NCBI GenBank assembly: GCA_022453515.1 | Contig: JAJNNY010000010.1 | Coordinates: forward strand, 124,001-188,000 | Direction: 5' to 3' | From: Astrocystis sublimbata | Lineage: Eukaryota > Ascomycota > Sordariomycetes > Xylariales > Xylariaceae | Length of the DNA: 64,000 nucleotides | In this document: one piece after another, positions 43,860-55,316 of the stretch | How the letters are laid out: each line of letters starts with the position of its first letter | How positions within the stretch are numbered: the first letter of the stretch is position 1 | Translations under genes and position numbers: made by a program | Notes under the pieces: generated by a model | What the model was told of the DNA's origin: nothing | Databases searched by the model: none | Seen by the model: only the letters and a program-made list of their open reading frames with translations

Positions 43860-44862
43860 ATGGCACCCGTTCCTGAAACCCACTTTACCAAGCTCGTGGT
43901 CCGGAGCGCCAAAGCTGCCGCTGTAGTTGTCGGCGCTGAGGCTACCAGGCTTGTTGCTCGCGATGTGGTGTCACGCCGCGATCTTTCTGTCACCAGCGAC
44001 TCACAAAAAGTGACCCTCGGCATCATAGCTGCCTATGTCGTTGTCATCGCCATACTATGGAATCTCCCTTACGTGAGATGGTCCTTGTGGCCCTTCAAGG
44101 TTCGTCGTCCTTCCTTTTCGGATTTTTCAATACACGGACTGCATACATATGAGCGAATTGGGGTGACATCTCTAATATTCTAGCAGATGCTTGTTATAGC
44201 CTTCCACGAATTCGGCCATGCTTTTGCCGCCATTCTGACTGGTGGTCGAGTCAAATCTATCTCGTTAGATCCCCACGAAGGCGGTGTCACTCATATGGTC
44301 GGCGGCAAGAGCGCCATCACTTTGCCAGCTGGTTATCTTGGATCATCGCTCATCGGCGCTATTCTCATCTTTACTGGCTTTAACATCGTAGCAAGCAAGA
44401 TTGTCAGCATTGTCCTCGGCGTGTGCTTTCTACTCACGCTATGGTGGGGGAAGAAGGACTGGCTGACCATTGTTACTATTCTTCTTGCTGTCGGACTCCT
44501 TATTGCCAGCTGGTTCATCGTCCATGCCGAAGGCCTGCGATTTGTCGTTCTATTCATCGGCGTGATGAGTTCGCTTTATAGCGTCTGGGATATTGTACGC
44601 ACATTCCCCAACCAACCATGTCTGTCCCTGTTCGGCAACTAACTGGTATTAGTGTGATGATTTGATTCTACGCAAAGTCAACAGCTCCGATGCGAGTGTT
44701 TTTGCAAAGCGCTACGGCGGTTCATCGCAGTGCTGGGGTGTCATTTGGTCTATAATATCCATTCTGTTCCTTGCTGCGGGTATTATCGCCGGCATCGCTG
44801 CCTTTCCGCAATCATTTGCACAACAGGAAGACGATTCGAAGCATTTCTTACCAACACGATAA
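43860..44862 (+). CDS. M50B-like zinc metallopeptidase, membrane protein, 285 aa
   Basis: Site-2-protease-like integral membrane protein. Exons are 43860-44099, 44187-44594 and 44653-44862, total 858 nt. The last junction yields SVWDICDDLILRKVN. After a short N-terminus, a transmembrane segment (LGIIAAYVVVIAILW) precedes the zinc motif AFHEFGHAFAAILTGG (HExxH), then the family signature SISLDPHEGGVTHMVGG. Several more hydrophobic segments follow (YLGSSLIGAILIFTGF, IVSIVLGVCFLL, WLTIVTILLAVGLLIASWF), and after the last junction SQCWGVIWSIISILFLAAG. The usual third zinc ligand in a later transmembrane region is not obvious, so catalysis is not proven. Confidence 0.85.
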
Positions 44863-45337
44863 TCACTTGCCTTCCTACACAGATTCTATCCTTATGGACT
44901 CTATTTGGATTTGTTATATATATCTTTTCCCACTCTAGGTCTCTCCCGTCGGCGCACATTTCGATATTTGTCAAATCCTTAAAACTTAGTATATGGGACT
45001 TTGCTAAGGAGTCGCTGTCATCATGTATTGGCGTCATGTGCTTCTGGACCTACTCAAAGAATTACATACTACCAATATCTACTTTCTGAATCAAAATCGG
45101 CCACAAGGCAATACTTACCACGATAATAACTTTGCTCCCATCAAATCGAACAAGCGCCAACATTTGACGTCGTGCGGTATTATTATATTATCTGATCTAT
45201 TCGAATTTCCAACACATTCTAAAGATTCGAGAGACTTAACTCGCAATTCACCCAAATTTAGGTTGTCGAAACAGTACAAATCTACCAGGCAACATCGCGA
45301 GGCAACTCTAGGTTGTGTTACCCTGATATATGCGTAA
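44863..45337. other. Convergent 3' intergenic spacer
   Basis: 475 bases between the stop codons of the M50B-like and SDR genes. It is AT-rich; no feature is supported. Confidence 0.5.
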
Positions 45338-46507
45338 TCAGAAATTCATCCTCATCTTGAGGAGATCGCGATCAATTATATCCTGCTTTTTTGCAAAGAA
45401 CTCATCCATGTCCCACATAACAGTCAGGTATCTACCGGCCAACCATTCTTGCCGTTCACTCGTAAGGAAGGCGATAGTATCTCCGCCCAAAGCCGGAGTA
45501 CACTTGAGCCAGGCTTCAGTCACAGCATTTTGTCAGCATGGGGGTGCATAAGTTCGTGACGTTAGGGGTCGGGTCTTACGCTTTGTCTCTTGAGGTAGCC
45601 TACTGGACAGGTCTGTCGGTACGCTAGACACGAGGAAGTCAGCTATGCGTACATACGAAAGCTTGACCTGGCCAGCAGTATCTCTCGCAATATCCTCAGC
45701 CACTTACCCGCCTGGATGCACTGAATAAACGAGAAACCCCTACGTAACATTTATTAGGAGGATATAGCCTTGACCCCAAACGATCACGTTGATGGGATGG
45801 GAAGGTGCAAGCAAACGAACCTGGTCGACATGTTCAGCCATGATGAACTCCATAAGCCTAAGCAACGCGAATTTGCTGATCTGGTAACTACTGCCTCCTG
45901 TGTGGAAATGCAGGGCGCCGGTGGAGGAAATCGTCACAATCGTCTTATCCCCCCCTTTCGCCATCAGGGGGATAAAAGCCTTGGCGAGTAGATACCCCCC
46001 TCGGAGATTGACGTCGAAGCTCCTCCACCACTCGTCCTCGTCGCTATCGAGGATCTTGTCGTAGTGCGCCAGGAACCCAGCATTGCAGATCAGGACGTCG
46101 AGGCGACCGAATTGCGTCTCGACATCCGCCGCTGCCTGCTTCACGCTCGCGCTATCTGTGACTTCCATGACAAGAGCAAGAACTTGCGGCACGACATCGC
46201 GGCCGGCGTCTACGGCGGCCTTCTTTATCTCTTCAGTGATAGAGCTCGCGATCTCCGACCGCGAGGTGACGGCGATGTGAGACGCGCCCGCCTTGGCATA
46301 CGAGAGGGCGATGCCGAGCCCAATCCCCTTGTAGCCACCCGTGATTAGCACCACCTTACCAGTGCAATTAGACCGCTTTATGGGATCGATTGAATCGTAT
46401 GTATCGAAGTGGGTGGTCTTGGTGAAATCGGCACCCCAGTTGGGAGGCACGGGCGGGTAGGAAACTCCAGAGGAGAGCTGGTCTCGCAAGTTCTGCATTC
46501 CGGCCAT
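45338..46507 (-). CDS. Short-chain dehydrogenase/reductase, 312 aa
   Basis: NAD(P)-dependent oxidoreductase, classical SDR. Exons are 46507-45821, 45739-45708, 45623-45580 and 45513-45338, total 939 nt. Motifs in order: cofactor turn LITGGYKGIG, DVLICNAGF, the strand leading to catalytic Ser (IVTISSTGA), YQISK (Tyr and Lys), and the joined HVDQGFLVYSVHPGGVPTDL. The C-terminus has GGDTIAFLTSE and LAGRYL. The upstream in-frame start is TTG, so ATG 46507 is used. The substrate is unknown; close fungal relatives are often annotated as oxidoreductases of secondary or lipid metabolism. Confidence 0.88.
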
Positions 46508-47107
46508 TTTTATGCTAGGTTTCGACAATCGCGTTGGAATCGTGTGAAGACGGAGACACGAAAAAACACACGAATGATAGACAATGCGAATTCATTTTCT
46601 CAGGCTCGCTATCACCTTTGTATAATGCGAATACTGCCATAGAGCCCTCCTCAGAAACAGTCATAACCAGTCAGCTACCTACTCTTTTCAATCGAGGTGG
46701 ATCATGACTTTCCGATTACGGCGTTTTGATTGAGTTTATTGCCGTTGTGGCTGCCTTAGTGTGCCTCATTAGTTCCTCTCTTGCAATATCGCTTTGTGTG
46801 TAAAATTTCCGATGCTAATTATTGAGAGCGACAGCTCTTTTCGGACAGCAAGTTAAGCTCACATATTTTTTGTTCCAAGGCACGCGTTCATTTCAGAGAC
46901 TCAAGGGCATGCATGCATGTATGTGGTTAGAATGATTAACGACGCCTGTTATCCTACACTGCGTGTACATAGTCTATGGGATTTCCACAAAACCAAGACC
47001 GACTACCTAATAACAATACAGAACCCCTAGAGCCAACAAATGCTAGCAAGCCCCTGGTCGCGATGATATTTACAGGCTATACAACATTTCGTAGTAGTTG
47101 CTGCTGC
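46508..47107. other. Intergenic, no gene seen
   Basis: 600 bases. It contains an alternating gcatgcatgcatgtatg stretch near 46909-46923. No gene was recognised. Confidence 0.5.
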
Positions 47108-47560
47108 TTAATCGTTCTTGACGCCAGTGACAGGGCATACACCATGGGCATCGTTCATGGAAGGATGCACGGCCACCTTATCCTTGTGATGACCAACCTT
47201 GGCCTTGGTAACAGGACATTCGGCCTCGTCTGTCTTGCCTTGTGTGCTGGGGTGATCAGGCGGGAGAACGCTTGTGACGGGTCCCACGACAGGGCAGATC
47301 TTGTCGTCCATCTCCTTGCTCTTGGTCTCGTTGATTACGCTCTTCAGGGCTGGGCAAGCTTGTGCGTCCGATGAGCCCGTGGAATTGGTTGTAGGGTTGC
47401 TAGAGGCATTGGGGTGCTTGTGTAGACTTCCGTGGTGTTCGGACTTGGCTCCAACGACCGGGCAGGTCTGGCCTGGCTTGGACATATCGACGTCGGGATG
47501 AGAGGGAGGCAGAGTGCTGTTGGTCGTGCCAACGACGGGACAAGCTTGAACGGCAGCCAT
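47108..47560 (-). CDS. CP/HP-repeat small protein (possible haem- or metal-binding), 150 aa
   Basis: Not a named family I can assign. It is a single intronless frame, acidic/basic mixed, without signal peptide or membrane segment. It carries six Cys-Pro dipeptides at residues 7, 33, 69, 89, 115 and 142, four as CPVVG or CPVTG. Four are followed 14-17 residues later by His-Pro (21, 49, 103, 132), twice inside LPPxHP. All six Cys in the protein lie in CP. Cys-Pro with a nearby His is the haem-regulatory-motif pattern of proteins such as yeast Hap1 and the N-terminus of cytochrome c haem lyase, which is why haem or metal sensing is suggested. The start ATG has a perfect accATGG context. The function is inferred. 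Confidence 0.75.
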   Translation of the reverse strand: MAAVQACPVVGTTNSTLPPSHPDVDMSKPGQTCPVVGAKSEHHGSLHKHPNASSNPTTNSTGSSDAQACPALKSVINETKSKEMDDKICPVVGPVTSVLPPDHPSTQGKTDEAECPVTKAKVGHHKDKVAVHPSMNDAHGVCPVTGVKND

Positions 47561-48921
47561 GGTCACGAGATGAGGATGTTGGAAGTAGAGGAGGGTACAA
47601 TAGGTAGCTTTGCGGTCTCTGCAACGGAGGGTAGTATCTGTTATTTGTTGCGTACACGATTGATAGTTTTGGTTCAGCGTCAAGTAGATATTGGATTTGG
47701 ATGCACGTTGGTGATTGTACTGTTGATGGAGAATGTGCAAAGTTCTGGTCTGAGAGGAAATGGGAGAGCAGCAGCCTCAAGGCTTTATGAGGGAGGGCAA
47801 CACAGCCGTATAAGTACCTGGTAGTACCTAATCCGGTGATGAGGTTAGACAATCGCCCTACCAAAGTACATACCTGGGACATGGGACAAAGAACGTTGTC
47901 CCAGCATATCTGAATGGAGATCCCTCAAGGCCCTTAGGTCCTTACCTTACCTACCCCTCACCGTTACTTCGCTCATAGTACGCAGAGTGACGGGTAAATG
48001 CTAGCATGGTACTATCTAGGTACATACTAGCCTCGCCCGGCGAAATGAAGCTCTCAAAGGCTGGGCACTACATATACCTACTATGTAGTATGGGTTTGTA
48101 CGGCATTGTGTCGTGTCACTGGTTTGCCTGCCTAGAACTATAACGTCATAAGTCTCCCGAGCTTGGGTAATGGAGGGACGAGATGGGTAATGGGACGACG
48201 CTGATTGGTTGCGACCAGGCTACTTTCCCTGGGCTACCCCGGAAGGAACCAGAGATCAGTTGAATATGACGATGGTGTACAATCTGGAATCCTGGTCGAG
48301 GCTTTCAGCCCTGGTGAAGTTGATATATGTTCTGACACTCACTACCTTTGTAGTTGATGTCTTCACACATATTTTGGGGATGTGAAATCACTAGGTATAT
48401 ATTGGCCATACGGCCAGAGCACTCAATAAGGTTGTCTGCATGCTCTGTGTGGGAATAGAATCAATAGAGGTTGACGCTAGAATGGTGTCCTTCTGCACCA
48501 GAATGCAGCTATCTTCTAAGTACTGTAGGGGAGAGTGCGGGTCTTGTGGGCCTGGAAGGAGGGGAATAAGTGCTACTACCTAGCGAGCCTAGGCGAGCCT
48601 AGGTACCTCCACTACCTACTCGTATGTTTCAGACCTGAGCCGCTGAGTTGACGCATGCAGACCCCCGACTCTCTCGACCCCAGGTGCCCAGGCGAGAGCC
48701 TAGAGGTGCCTCAGCATGCCCCACCAATGCCAAGCTCGTATCTAACCACTTACAGAATACTGCTCATTCCCACCGCCCGGCAGAAACGCTCACCACCAAA
48801 ATTTTGGTCCGAGCTAGTAGCTGCGCAATGCGCGAGCTTCAGCTTTCTCAGTCGCAGATTGCCGTGACTGTGAAATAAACCAGCAGTTTGCGACCATCTG
48901 GCAGCAGACCAAGTGCCCAAA
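47561..48921. other. Intergenic, divergent promoters
   Basis: 1.4 kb between the CP-repeat protein (-) and Kre33 (+). TAGG/CCTA-type motifs cluster near 47940-48080 and 48580-48620. No gene was recognised. Confidence 0.5.
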
Positions 48922-51900
48922 ATGCCGCAAAAGGAAGTGTAAGTCGAGGCATTTGGCACCAAATAATACCTTCTACGCCTAATGCATATCTAACTATTGT
49001 TGTAGGGACTCGCGCATCCCCACCCTCATAAATAATTGCATCCAGACGAACCAGCGCGGTCTTTTCCTGCTTGTAGGCGACGAGAGTAAAGATGTTATAA
49101 CCAAGCTATATCACATCCTAACGGTTCTCAACCTGAAAAGCAACAAAAGCGTGCTATGGGCGTACCAAAAGAAGCTTATCGGTAAAGAAACAACCTGCTC
49201 ATTCCGCCAAATAATCGACACTAACGTGGAAGTCTAGGCTTCACGAGCCATCGGGCGAAGCGCGAGAAGAAAATCCAAAAGGACATTAAAAGAGGCATTC
49301 GCGAAGCCAACAACGAAGACCCCTTCGAGCTATTCGTCTCGTTGACCGACATCCGCTACACATACTACAAGGAGACCGACAAGATTCTGGGTAACACGTA
49401 TGGAATGGTGATTCTGCAAGACTTCGAAGGCCTCACACCCAACGTACTTGCGAGGACCATTGAGACCGTCCAGGGTGGCGGGTTATGCATCCTCCTGCTG
49501 AGGGGGATTAAGAGCCTCAAACAACTTTACACGCTCTCTATGAGCGTACACTCGCGATTCCGAACCGAAGCGCACCAAGATGTCGTCGCCCGTTTCAACG
49601 AACGTTTCCTTCTTTCCCTCGGGAGCTGCAAGAACTGTCTGGTGATCGACGACGAGCTGAATGTGCTTCCCATCAGCGGCGCCAAAGGGGTAACGCCGCT
49701 GCCTCCTGCAGATCTAGACGAGCCCAAGACCGAGGCGCAAAAGGAACTCGATTCGATCAAGGACTCCCTGCGCGAAACCGAAGTCGTCGGTCAGCTCGTC
49801 GGCCTTACCCGAACCGTCGACCAAGCCAAGGCGATTTTGACGTTCATCGACACCATTACGGAGAAGAAGCTAAGGGGAACAGCTACGTTGACAGCGGCCC
49901 GTGGTCGTGGAAAGTCAGCCTGTCTCGGAGTTGCCATTGCGGCAGCTATAGCACTCGGCTATTCCAATATCTTCGTTACATCACCTTCGCCGTGAGTATC
50001 CCTTCTGGCAGCCTTTTCTTCAATGACAAGAGCTGGACGCTCTATCTACTCATGAAACCCTAACAAAGTCCTTTCGCTAACTTCGCGCCTCTCAAGTGAA
50101 AACCTGAAAACCCTGTTCCAGTTTATCTTCAAAGGATTCGACGCCCTCGAATATCAAGATCATACAGATTACCAAATCGTCCAATCCACCAATCCCGATT
50201 TCCAAAAAGCCATCGTCCGAGTCAACGTAACCAGAACCCACCGCCAGACCATTCAGTACATCAGACCCGAAGATGCCCACGTTTTGGGCCAATGCGAGCT
50301 GTTGGTCATCGATGAAGCCGCAGCGATACCCTTGCCATTAGTAAAGAAGCTTATCGGCAGCTATTTGGTGTTCATGGCCTCAACAGTGAACGGATATGAG
50401 GGTACCGGCAGATCTCTCTCGCTGAAGCTCATAAAGCAATTAAGAGAACAGTCAAGGGCAGGTGCCGTCGTAACCGACACCGAGACAGTCGATCGGTCAA
50501 CAGGAAAGACCGCCAAGGGCTCAGACGACCAACTCCCTGGCACACGGTCCCTACGAGAGATCACCCTTGAGGAACCGATCAGGTACTCTAAAGGAGACGG
50601 TGTCGAAAAATGGCTAAATAATCTCCTGGTCTTGGAGGCCCCTCAAAACTCGAAGCTCTCCCATGGCTTTCCTGACCCGGAAGCTTGCCATCTTCTGAAG
50701 ATCAACCGGGACACACTTTTCAGTTTCCACCCAGTCGCAGAGAAGTTTCTTCAGAAGCTTGTTCAGCTCTTTGTTGCGAGCCATTACAAGAACACTCCGG
50801 ATGATCTGCAATTGCTTAGTGACGCTCCCTCACACGAACTCTACGTTCTATGTGCGCCTCTCGATCCTAACTCGAACCGCCTCCCTGAACCTCTTTGTGC
50901 GATCCAGGTAGCGCTCGAAGGACAGATATCCCGCCAGAGTGTGCTCAACAGCCTCAGCCGTGGTTCTAGACCTGCAGGCGACCTGATTCCCTGGTTGGTG
51001 AGCCAACAGTTTCAGGACGACGAATTTGCGTCCTTGAGCGGTGCTCGTATTGTTCGCATTGCGACCTCGCCTGATTCCACGTCCAAGGGGTATGGCGCCA
51101 AGGCTATCTCGGATCTCATCTCGTTTTACGAAGGAAAGTTTGCTAGTCTCTCCGAGACGGGGCTCGCTGAAGAAACCAAGCTGGTCCGAGTGACTGACGC
51201 GGAGCTGGAAAACGGTACTTTGAAGGATGAGATCAGTGTTCGTGATATTGCTACTCTACCGCCTCTGTTCTCCAAGCTTTCCGAGTGCCGACCTAGCGCT
51301 ATCGAATACATAGGCGTTAGTTACGGTCTCACACAGCCTTTGCATAAGTTTTGGCGGAGAAGTAAGTTCTATACCTCAATTTCTATATTCCCTTACAAGG
51401 CTCTGTGGCAATGCACTTTATTCCCCTTTCGAGCATCTGAATCGTCAAGGTTTTTCATTTGGAATCACAATGCTAACTTGCTATTGTTTATAGATCAATT
51501 CTCCCCCGTCTACCTCCGACAAACGCCAAATGACCGTAAGTCACCCCCCAAAACTAGCCATCTGCGTTCCTGTTCGACATCAAGTCAAACTACCTGTTAA
51601 AAGTTGGCTCCTAACAATTATTCAAGTGACTGGTGAACATACGTGCGTCATGTTGCGGCCACTGGAGTCGAGTGACAAGACCTGGCTAGGGTCATATGCA
51701 AATGATTTCCACAGCCGATTTCTCTCCCTCTTATCCTACCGATTCCGGAATTTCGACTCGACAACGGCACTGGGCATCAACGAAAGCGCTAGCTCTGGCG
51801 CTCGACTTGATCCGTCGTACAGTCCTGCGCTGTTCACCAAACAGTCTCTAGATCAAATCTTAACACCATTCGATTTGAAGCGTCTAGCAGCATATGCGAA

Positions 51901-52740
51901 CAACCTCCTGGATTACCATGTTATACGTGAGTACCTGTGCACTTGATTCCTATCCATCACACTTAAATGGACCTTCTCCCAATCCGGTTGGGTCCATACT
52001 ATAAACCGCACAAGGACTTGTTCATGGCTGACTGTTGTAGTGGATTTGATGCCTCGCCTGGCAGAGCCTTACTTTCAGGGACGCTTAAGCGATATTCGAC
52101 TTTCAGGCATACAAAGAGCTATGCTTCTTGCCGTCTCATTACAACGGAAAGACCTGGAGAGTTTCGCCACTGATATGCCGATATCAATTTCTCAGACTCT
52201 GGCGATGTTTATGAAGATTGTCAAAAAATTTGTTGTACACTTTGAAGGGCTAGTCTCGGGTGCTGTTGAGGCTTCTCTACCGAAGGACACTATCGGTGTC
52301 AGCGTCGCTAATGCCAGTGGCGTTCACGACGATGAGGTTATAGATAAACGATTCAATCCCCTTGAACAGTCCCTGGATGAAGAACTTGAGGAAGGTGGTG
52401 ACGAAGCTTTGAAAGAGATACGACAAAAGCAAAGGGAGTTGATCGATTCGCTGCCACTGGACCAGTAAGTCTGCTAAATTCCTGTTGTGAAATTTCTGTT
52501 GAGACAACAAACTAATCAAGTGCAAGGTATGTCGTGGAAGGCGAGACCCCAGCATGGGATGAAGCTGAGAAGCAAGTACGAAATGCGGCGAAACGCGGTC
52601 AAGCCAACCCAGTTGTCAGCGTGAAGTCCAGCAAGGTAAAGAGAAAGATGCCTGACGGCGCCACAGCCGCCGAGGTCTATGAAGAAGAGTTTGGGGAGAA
52701 GCCACATAAGAAGGCGAAAAAATCAAAGAAAAGGCATTAA
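48922..52740 (+). CDS. RNA cytidine acetyltransferase (Kre33/NAT10), 1063 aa
   Basis: Nucleolar ATP-dependent enzyme making N4-acetylcytidine in 18S rRNA and tRNA, required for 40S biogenesis. Exons: 48922-48938, 49006-49181, 49238-49991, 50097-51361, 51494-51535, 51627-51926, 52041-52464 and 52527-52740; total 3192 nt. The 17-nt first exon gives MPQKEVDSRIP. Domains: N-terminal KSVLWAYQKKLIGFTSHR; helicase module with P-loop ARGRGKSA near residue 288 and DEAAAIPLP near 388; a GNAT part near 635 (VRIATSPDSTSKGYG); EYIGVSYGLT; and a Lys-rich tail ending KKAKKSKKRH, nucleolar-type. One intron separates TSPSP from ENLKTLF. All conserved motifs are intact. Confidence 0.95.
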
Positions 52741-53471
52741 ATTCATTTAGTGGGGAGTTGAATGTACAGAAACCGCATGGTCTGGTGTTGAGGCGTCACA
52801 AAAGGCGAAACCATTGTTACAATGGTAGATTCCATAATAGTCACTTCGAATTTATCTGCACCCTCATTTAGGAGCAAGCTCTTCTTCCATCAGGTACCAT
52901 TTCAACGCATTTGTTTGGCAACACCTGAAATGACCACTCAGCTGCGATTTTACGATTATGCGCGCCGATTCCGTACATACGGCTATAGTTTGCCGATTAA
53001 CGAACCGAAAACGGTCACCCCCCTCCGGAGCTGGTCGTGCATTCAGCCGAAACGACGTTACATACACGCATATAAATTGCTCTGGCACCAGGTAATGAAA
53101 ATCCAGTCACACCTTAGCCGCATTGAGACGCATTTCTCGTGTCTCCTCGTCTTAATGGTCAAAGGTCTCCTCGTACCAGACCATCGGACGGCCCGTGATA
53201 AACAACCCCGGGTTACGGCCTGCGCTGCTTTCCTCTCCCACCAACAAAACACACTACACTTGGCGCCCCTTTCGACAGACCAACGGTTTGACCGCTCGTC
53301 TGACTACCGCGTAAAGAAATGTAACGTAAGAATAACTCTATGTGCCTGCCGCCAATGCCGTGGAGAAATGCTGTGCGATGAGTATAATATAGATAGATAT
53401 TCATCATGTCCTTTGCAATGTCGGACTCTGAAGGACCAGTGGATTTGGATTTGTGAGAAGCACATTCCAAC
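52741..53471. other. Intergenic, no gene seen
   Basis: A 217-codon frame at 52822-53475 (+) overlaps the tyrosinase promoter and first codons in another phase and has no motif support. The promoter of the tyrosinase is expected here. Confidence 0.5.
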
Positions 53472-54827
53472 ATGATTGCTAAGTTCGCTCTCGCCCTAGG
53501 CGTCTTGACGCTCGGTGTTGCCCAGGCTGCTCAAGCGCCGTACGAGAGGAAGCAAGCACCATGTGCCGTCAAGTCGGTCCGTAAATCATGGTAAGCAGAT
53601 CAGTGAACCGACTAGCCTCTGGGATACTGATTCGATTGCACAGGACAGATTTGACTGCGACGGAAAAGAAGGATTATCTCGATGCAGACCTGTGTCTTAT
53701 GACTATCCCTCCTAAGAGCGGGATCAAGGGGGCCACATCTCGGTGGGACGAGTTGCAGTATGCGCACGCAGCGCAGGCGCGATATGTCCACGGCGTGGTA
53801 CGTCTGCCTTTGATTTTTGCGATCCTCTGTGTGTTCCTAACCACGCACAGGGCGCCTTTCTGCCCTTCCACCGATACTTCGTCACTGTCCACGACCACAT
53901 GTTGAGGACCGAGTGTGACTACACAGGGCCTCTGCCGTAAGATTGATGCTTTACCCTTCGTTATAAATCATGACTGATTACGGTAGATACTGGGACGAGC
54001 CTTCCGACGTCGGCGATATCGCCGGCTCATCGTTGTTCAGCGGCGAGCCCAGCTTTGGAGGCAACGGTACCGGGAAAAATAGCTGCATCGCGGACGGGCC
54101 GTTCGCCAACATCACCCTTCACTTCAAGGAAGACCTCAGTACGACCGACTACTGCATCTCGCGCATGCTCAACGACGCATCGTTCTCGGTGGCTGCTCGC
54201 GGGTACGCCAAGGAGTGCTTGAACAAAAAGACATTCGCCCAGGCATGGAACTGCATCGAGTTCCGACCTCATGTGGCGGGCCACGGCGGTGTCTTGGGAT
54301 TGGTAAGTACCTCTTGCTCGCTTTATACGGCATCAGGGGACTCATATGGGGTTCATACTAACGGGTATAATCAGATGATGAATGTTCTCCTGTCCCCAGG
54401 CGACCCCGTCTTCTACCTCCATCACGGATACCTAGACCGTCTTTGGTGGGAGTGGCAAACGGGCGACCTAGACACCCGACTTAACGCGATCGCAGGGAAC
54501 AACACACCATCGTTCGGATTCCCAGGCGGAGGCTTCCCCCCATTCCCACCTGGTAATGGTAATGGTACAGGTCTCCCCCCTTTCCCTGGTGGTGGTGGTG
54601 GAGGAGGAGGCGGGCCCCCGTTCGGTGGTGGTGGTGGTGGTGGCTTCCCTGGAGGAGGCTTCGGAATGCCCCCAGCGGATTTGGCTTTCGAAAACTACTT
54701 CAACGATGGCGGGAACCTGACCACGTTGAACCATACCCTCTGGTCTGCGGGCATCATGGAGAATGTCACGATCGCAGATGTTATGGATCCGCGGGGAGGT
54801 TTTGTGTGTGCTGATTACCAGTTGTAG
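53472..54827 (+). CDS. Short secreted tyrosinase with Gly/Pro-rich insert, 375 aa
   Basis: Type-3 copper oxidase acting on phenols, likely extracellular. Exons: 53472-53590, 53644-53797, 53851-53936, 53987-54302 and 54375-54827; total 1128 nt. The signal peptide is MIAKFALALGVLTLGVAQA. CuA ligands are in AHAAQARYVHG and FLPFHRYF (first, second and third His); CuB ligands are in RPHVAGHGGVLG and FYLHHGYLDRLWWEWQ. WTDLTATEKKDYLDADLC opens the domain. Between the CuB helix and the C-terminal FENYFNDGG segment lies an insert of about 55 residues rich in Gly, Pro and Phe, encoded by ggt/gga repeats. There is no long C-terminal lid domain, so it belongs with the short secreted tyrosinase/catechol-oxidase-like fungal group. 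Confidence 0.9.
54565..54660 (+). repeat. Gly/Pro-coding low-complexity tract in tyrosinase
   Basis: Runs of ggt and gga codons (poly-Gly) interrupted by PPF-type blocks. It is in frame within the last exon and a plausible site of length variation. Confidence 0.7.
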
Positions 54828-55244
54828 ATATGTGGACAGGTGCGCACAGTTGGGAAATACCATGAGAAGGGGACACAGGCCGTGGAACTAGATTTTTACA
54901 GTCACTGGCTGTGATTGCGTTTCTGAATACTAAGGTAGTGCATATAGCTGACAAGTTTTATTGTGTTTGCGATAGAAACTATAGTTATTTACACTTGAGG
55001 GGCTTCTATAACTTTACCTACATATCTACAAGATTAAAAATACTCTTATAAGATGAAAATAAATCGTAGCACTCTATTTAGTAAACAATATACCTTGCCT
55101 ACTTTTTTAAAAAAAAACATATAATACTATAGGGACTAAGTAGGTACTTAGGAGGAAACATGTTTATAAGGACAGTGATAATTCAATAGATATATATAAC
55201 TCTGTTGTTATGGGACAACACAGCAAGATGAACAACATCAATTC
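54828..55244. other. AT-rich spacer upstream of tRNA
   Basis: It is distinctly AT-rich compared with the rest, with T6A9-type runs near 55105-55120 and short palindromic stretches. No coding frame or transposon ends were recognised. Confidence 0.55.
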
Positions 55245-55316
55245 GCCCGCTTGGCTCACCGGTAGAGCGCCTCACTAGTAATGAGGAGGCAACTGGTTCG
55301 ACTCCAGTAGTGGGCA
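55245..55316 (+). tRNA. tRNA-Thr (anticodon AGT)
   Basis: A 72-nt cloverleaf. The acceptor stem is GCCCGCT pairing with AGTGGGC (one G-U), the D-stem GCTC/GAGC, and the anticodon stem CCTCA/TGAGG with loop CTAGTAA (anticodon AGT, wobble-modified to read ACU/ACC). The T-arm is ACTGG-TTCGACT-CCAGT with B-box GGTTCGACT. The discriminator is A. There is no intron. A T-rich stretch follows at 55319-55345 as Pol III terminator. Confidence 0.93.

Noticed and set aside
52822..53475. 217-codon plus-strand frame
   Set aside because: It runs into the tyrosinase start in another phase and has neither motifs nor a plausible start context.
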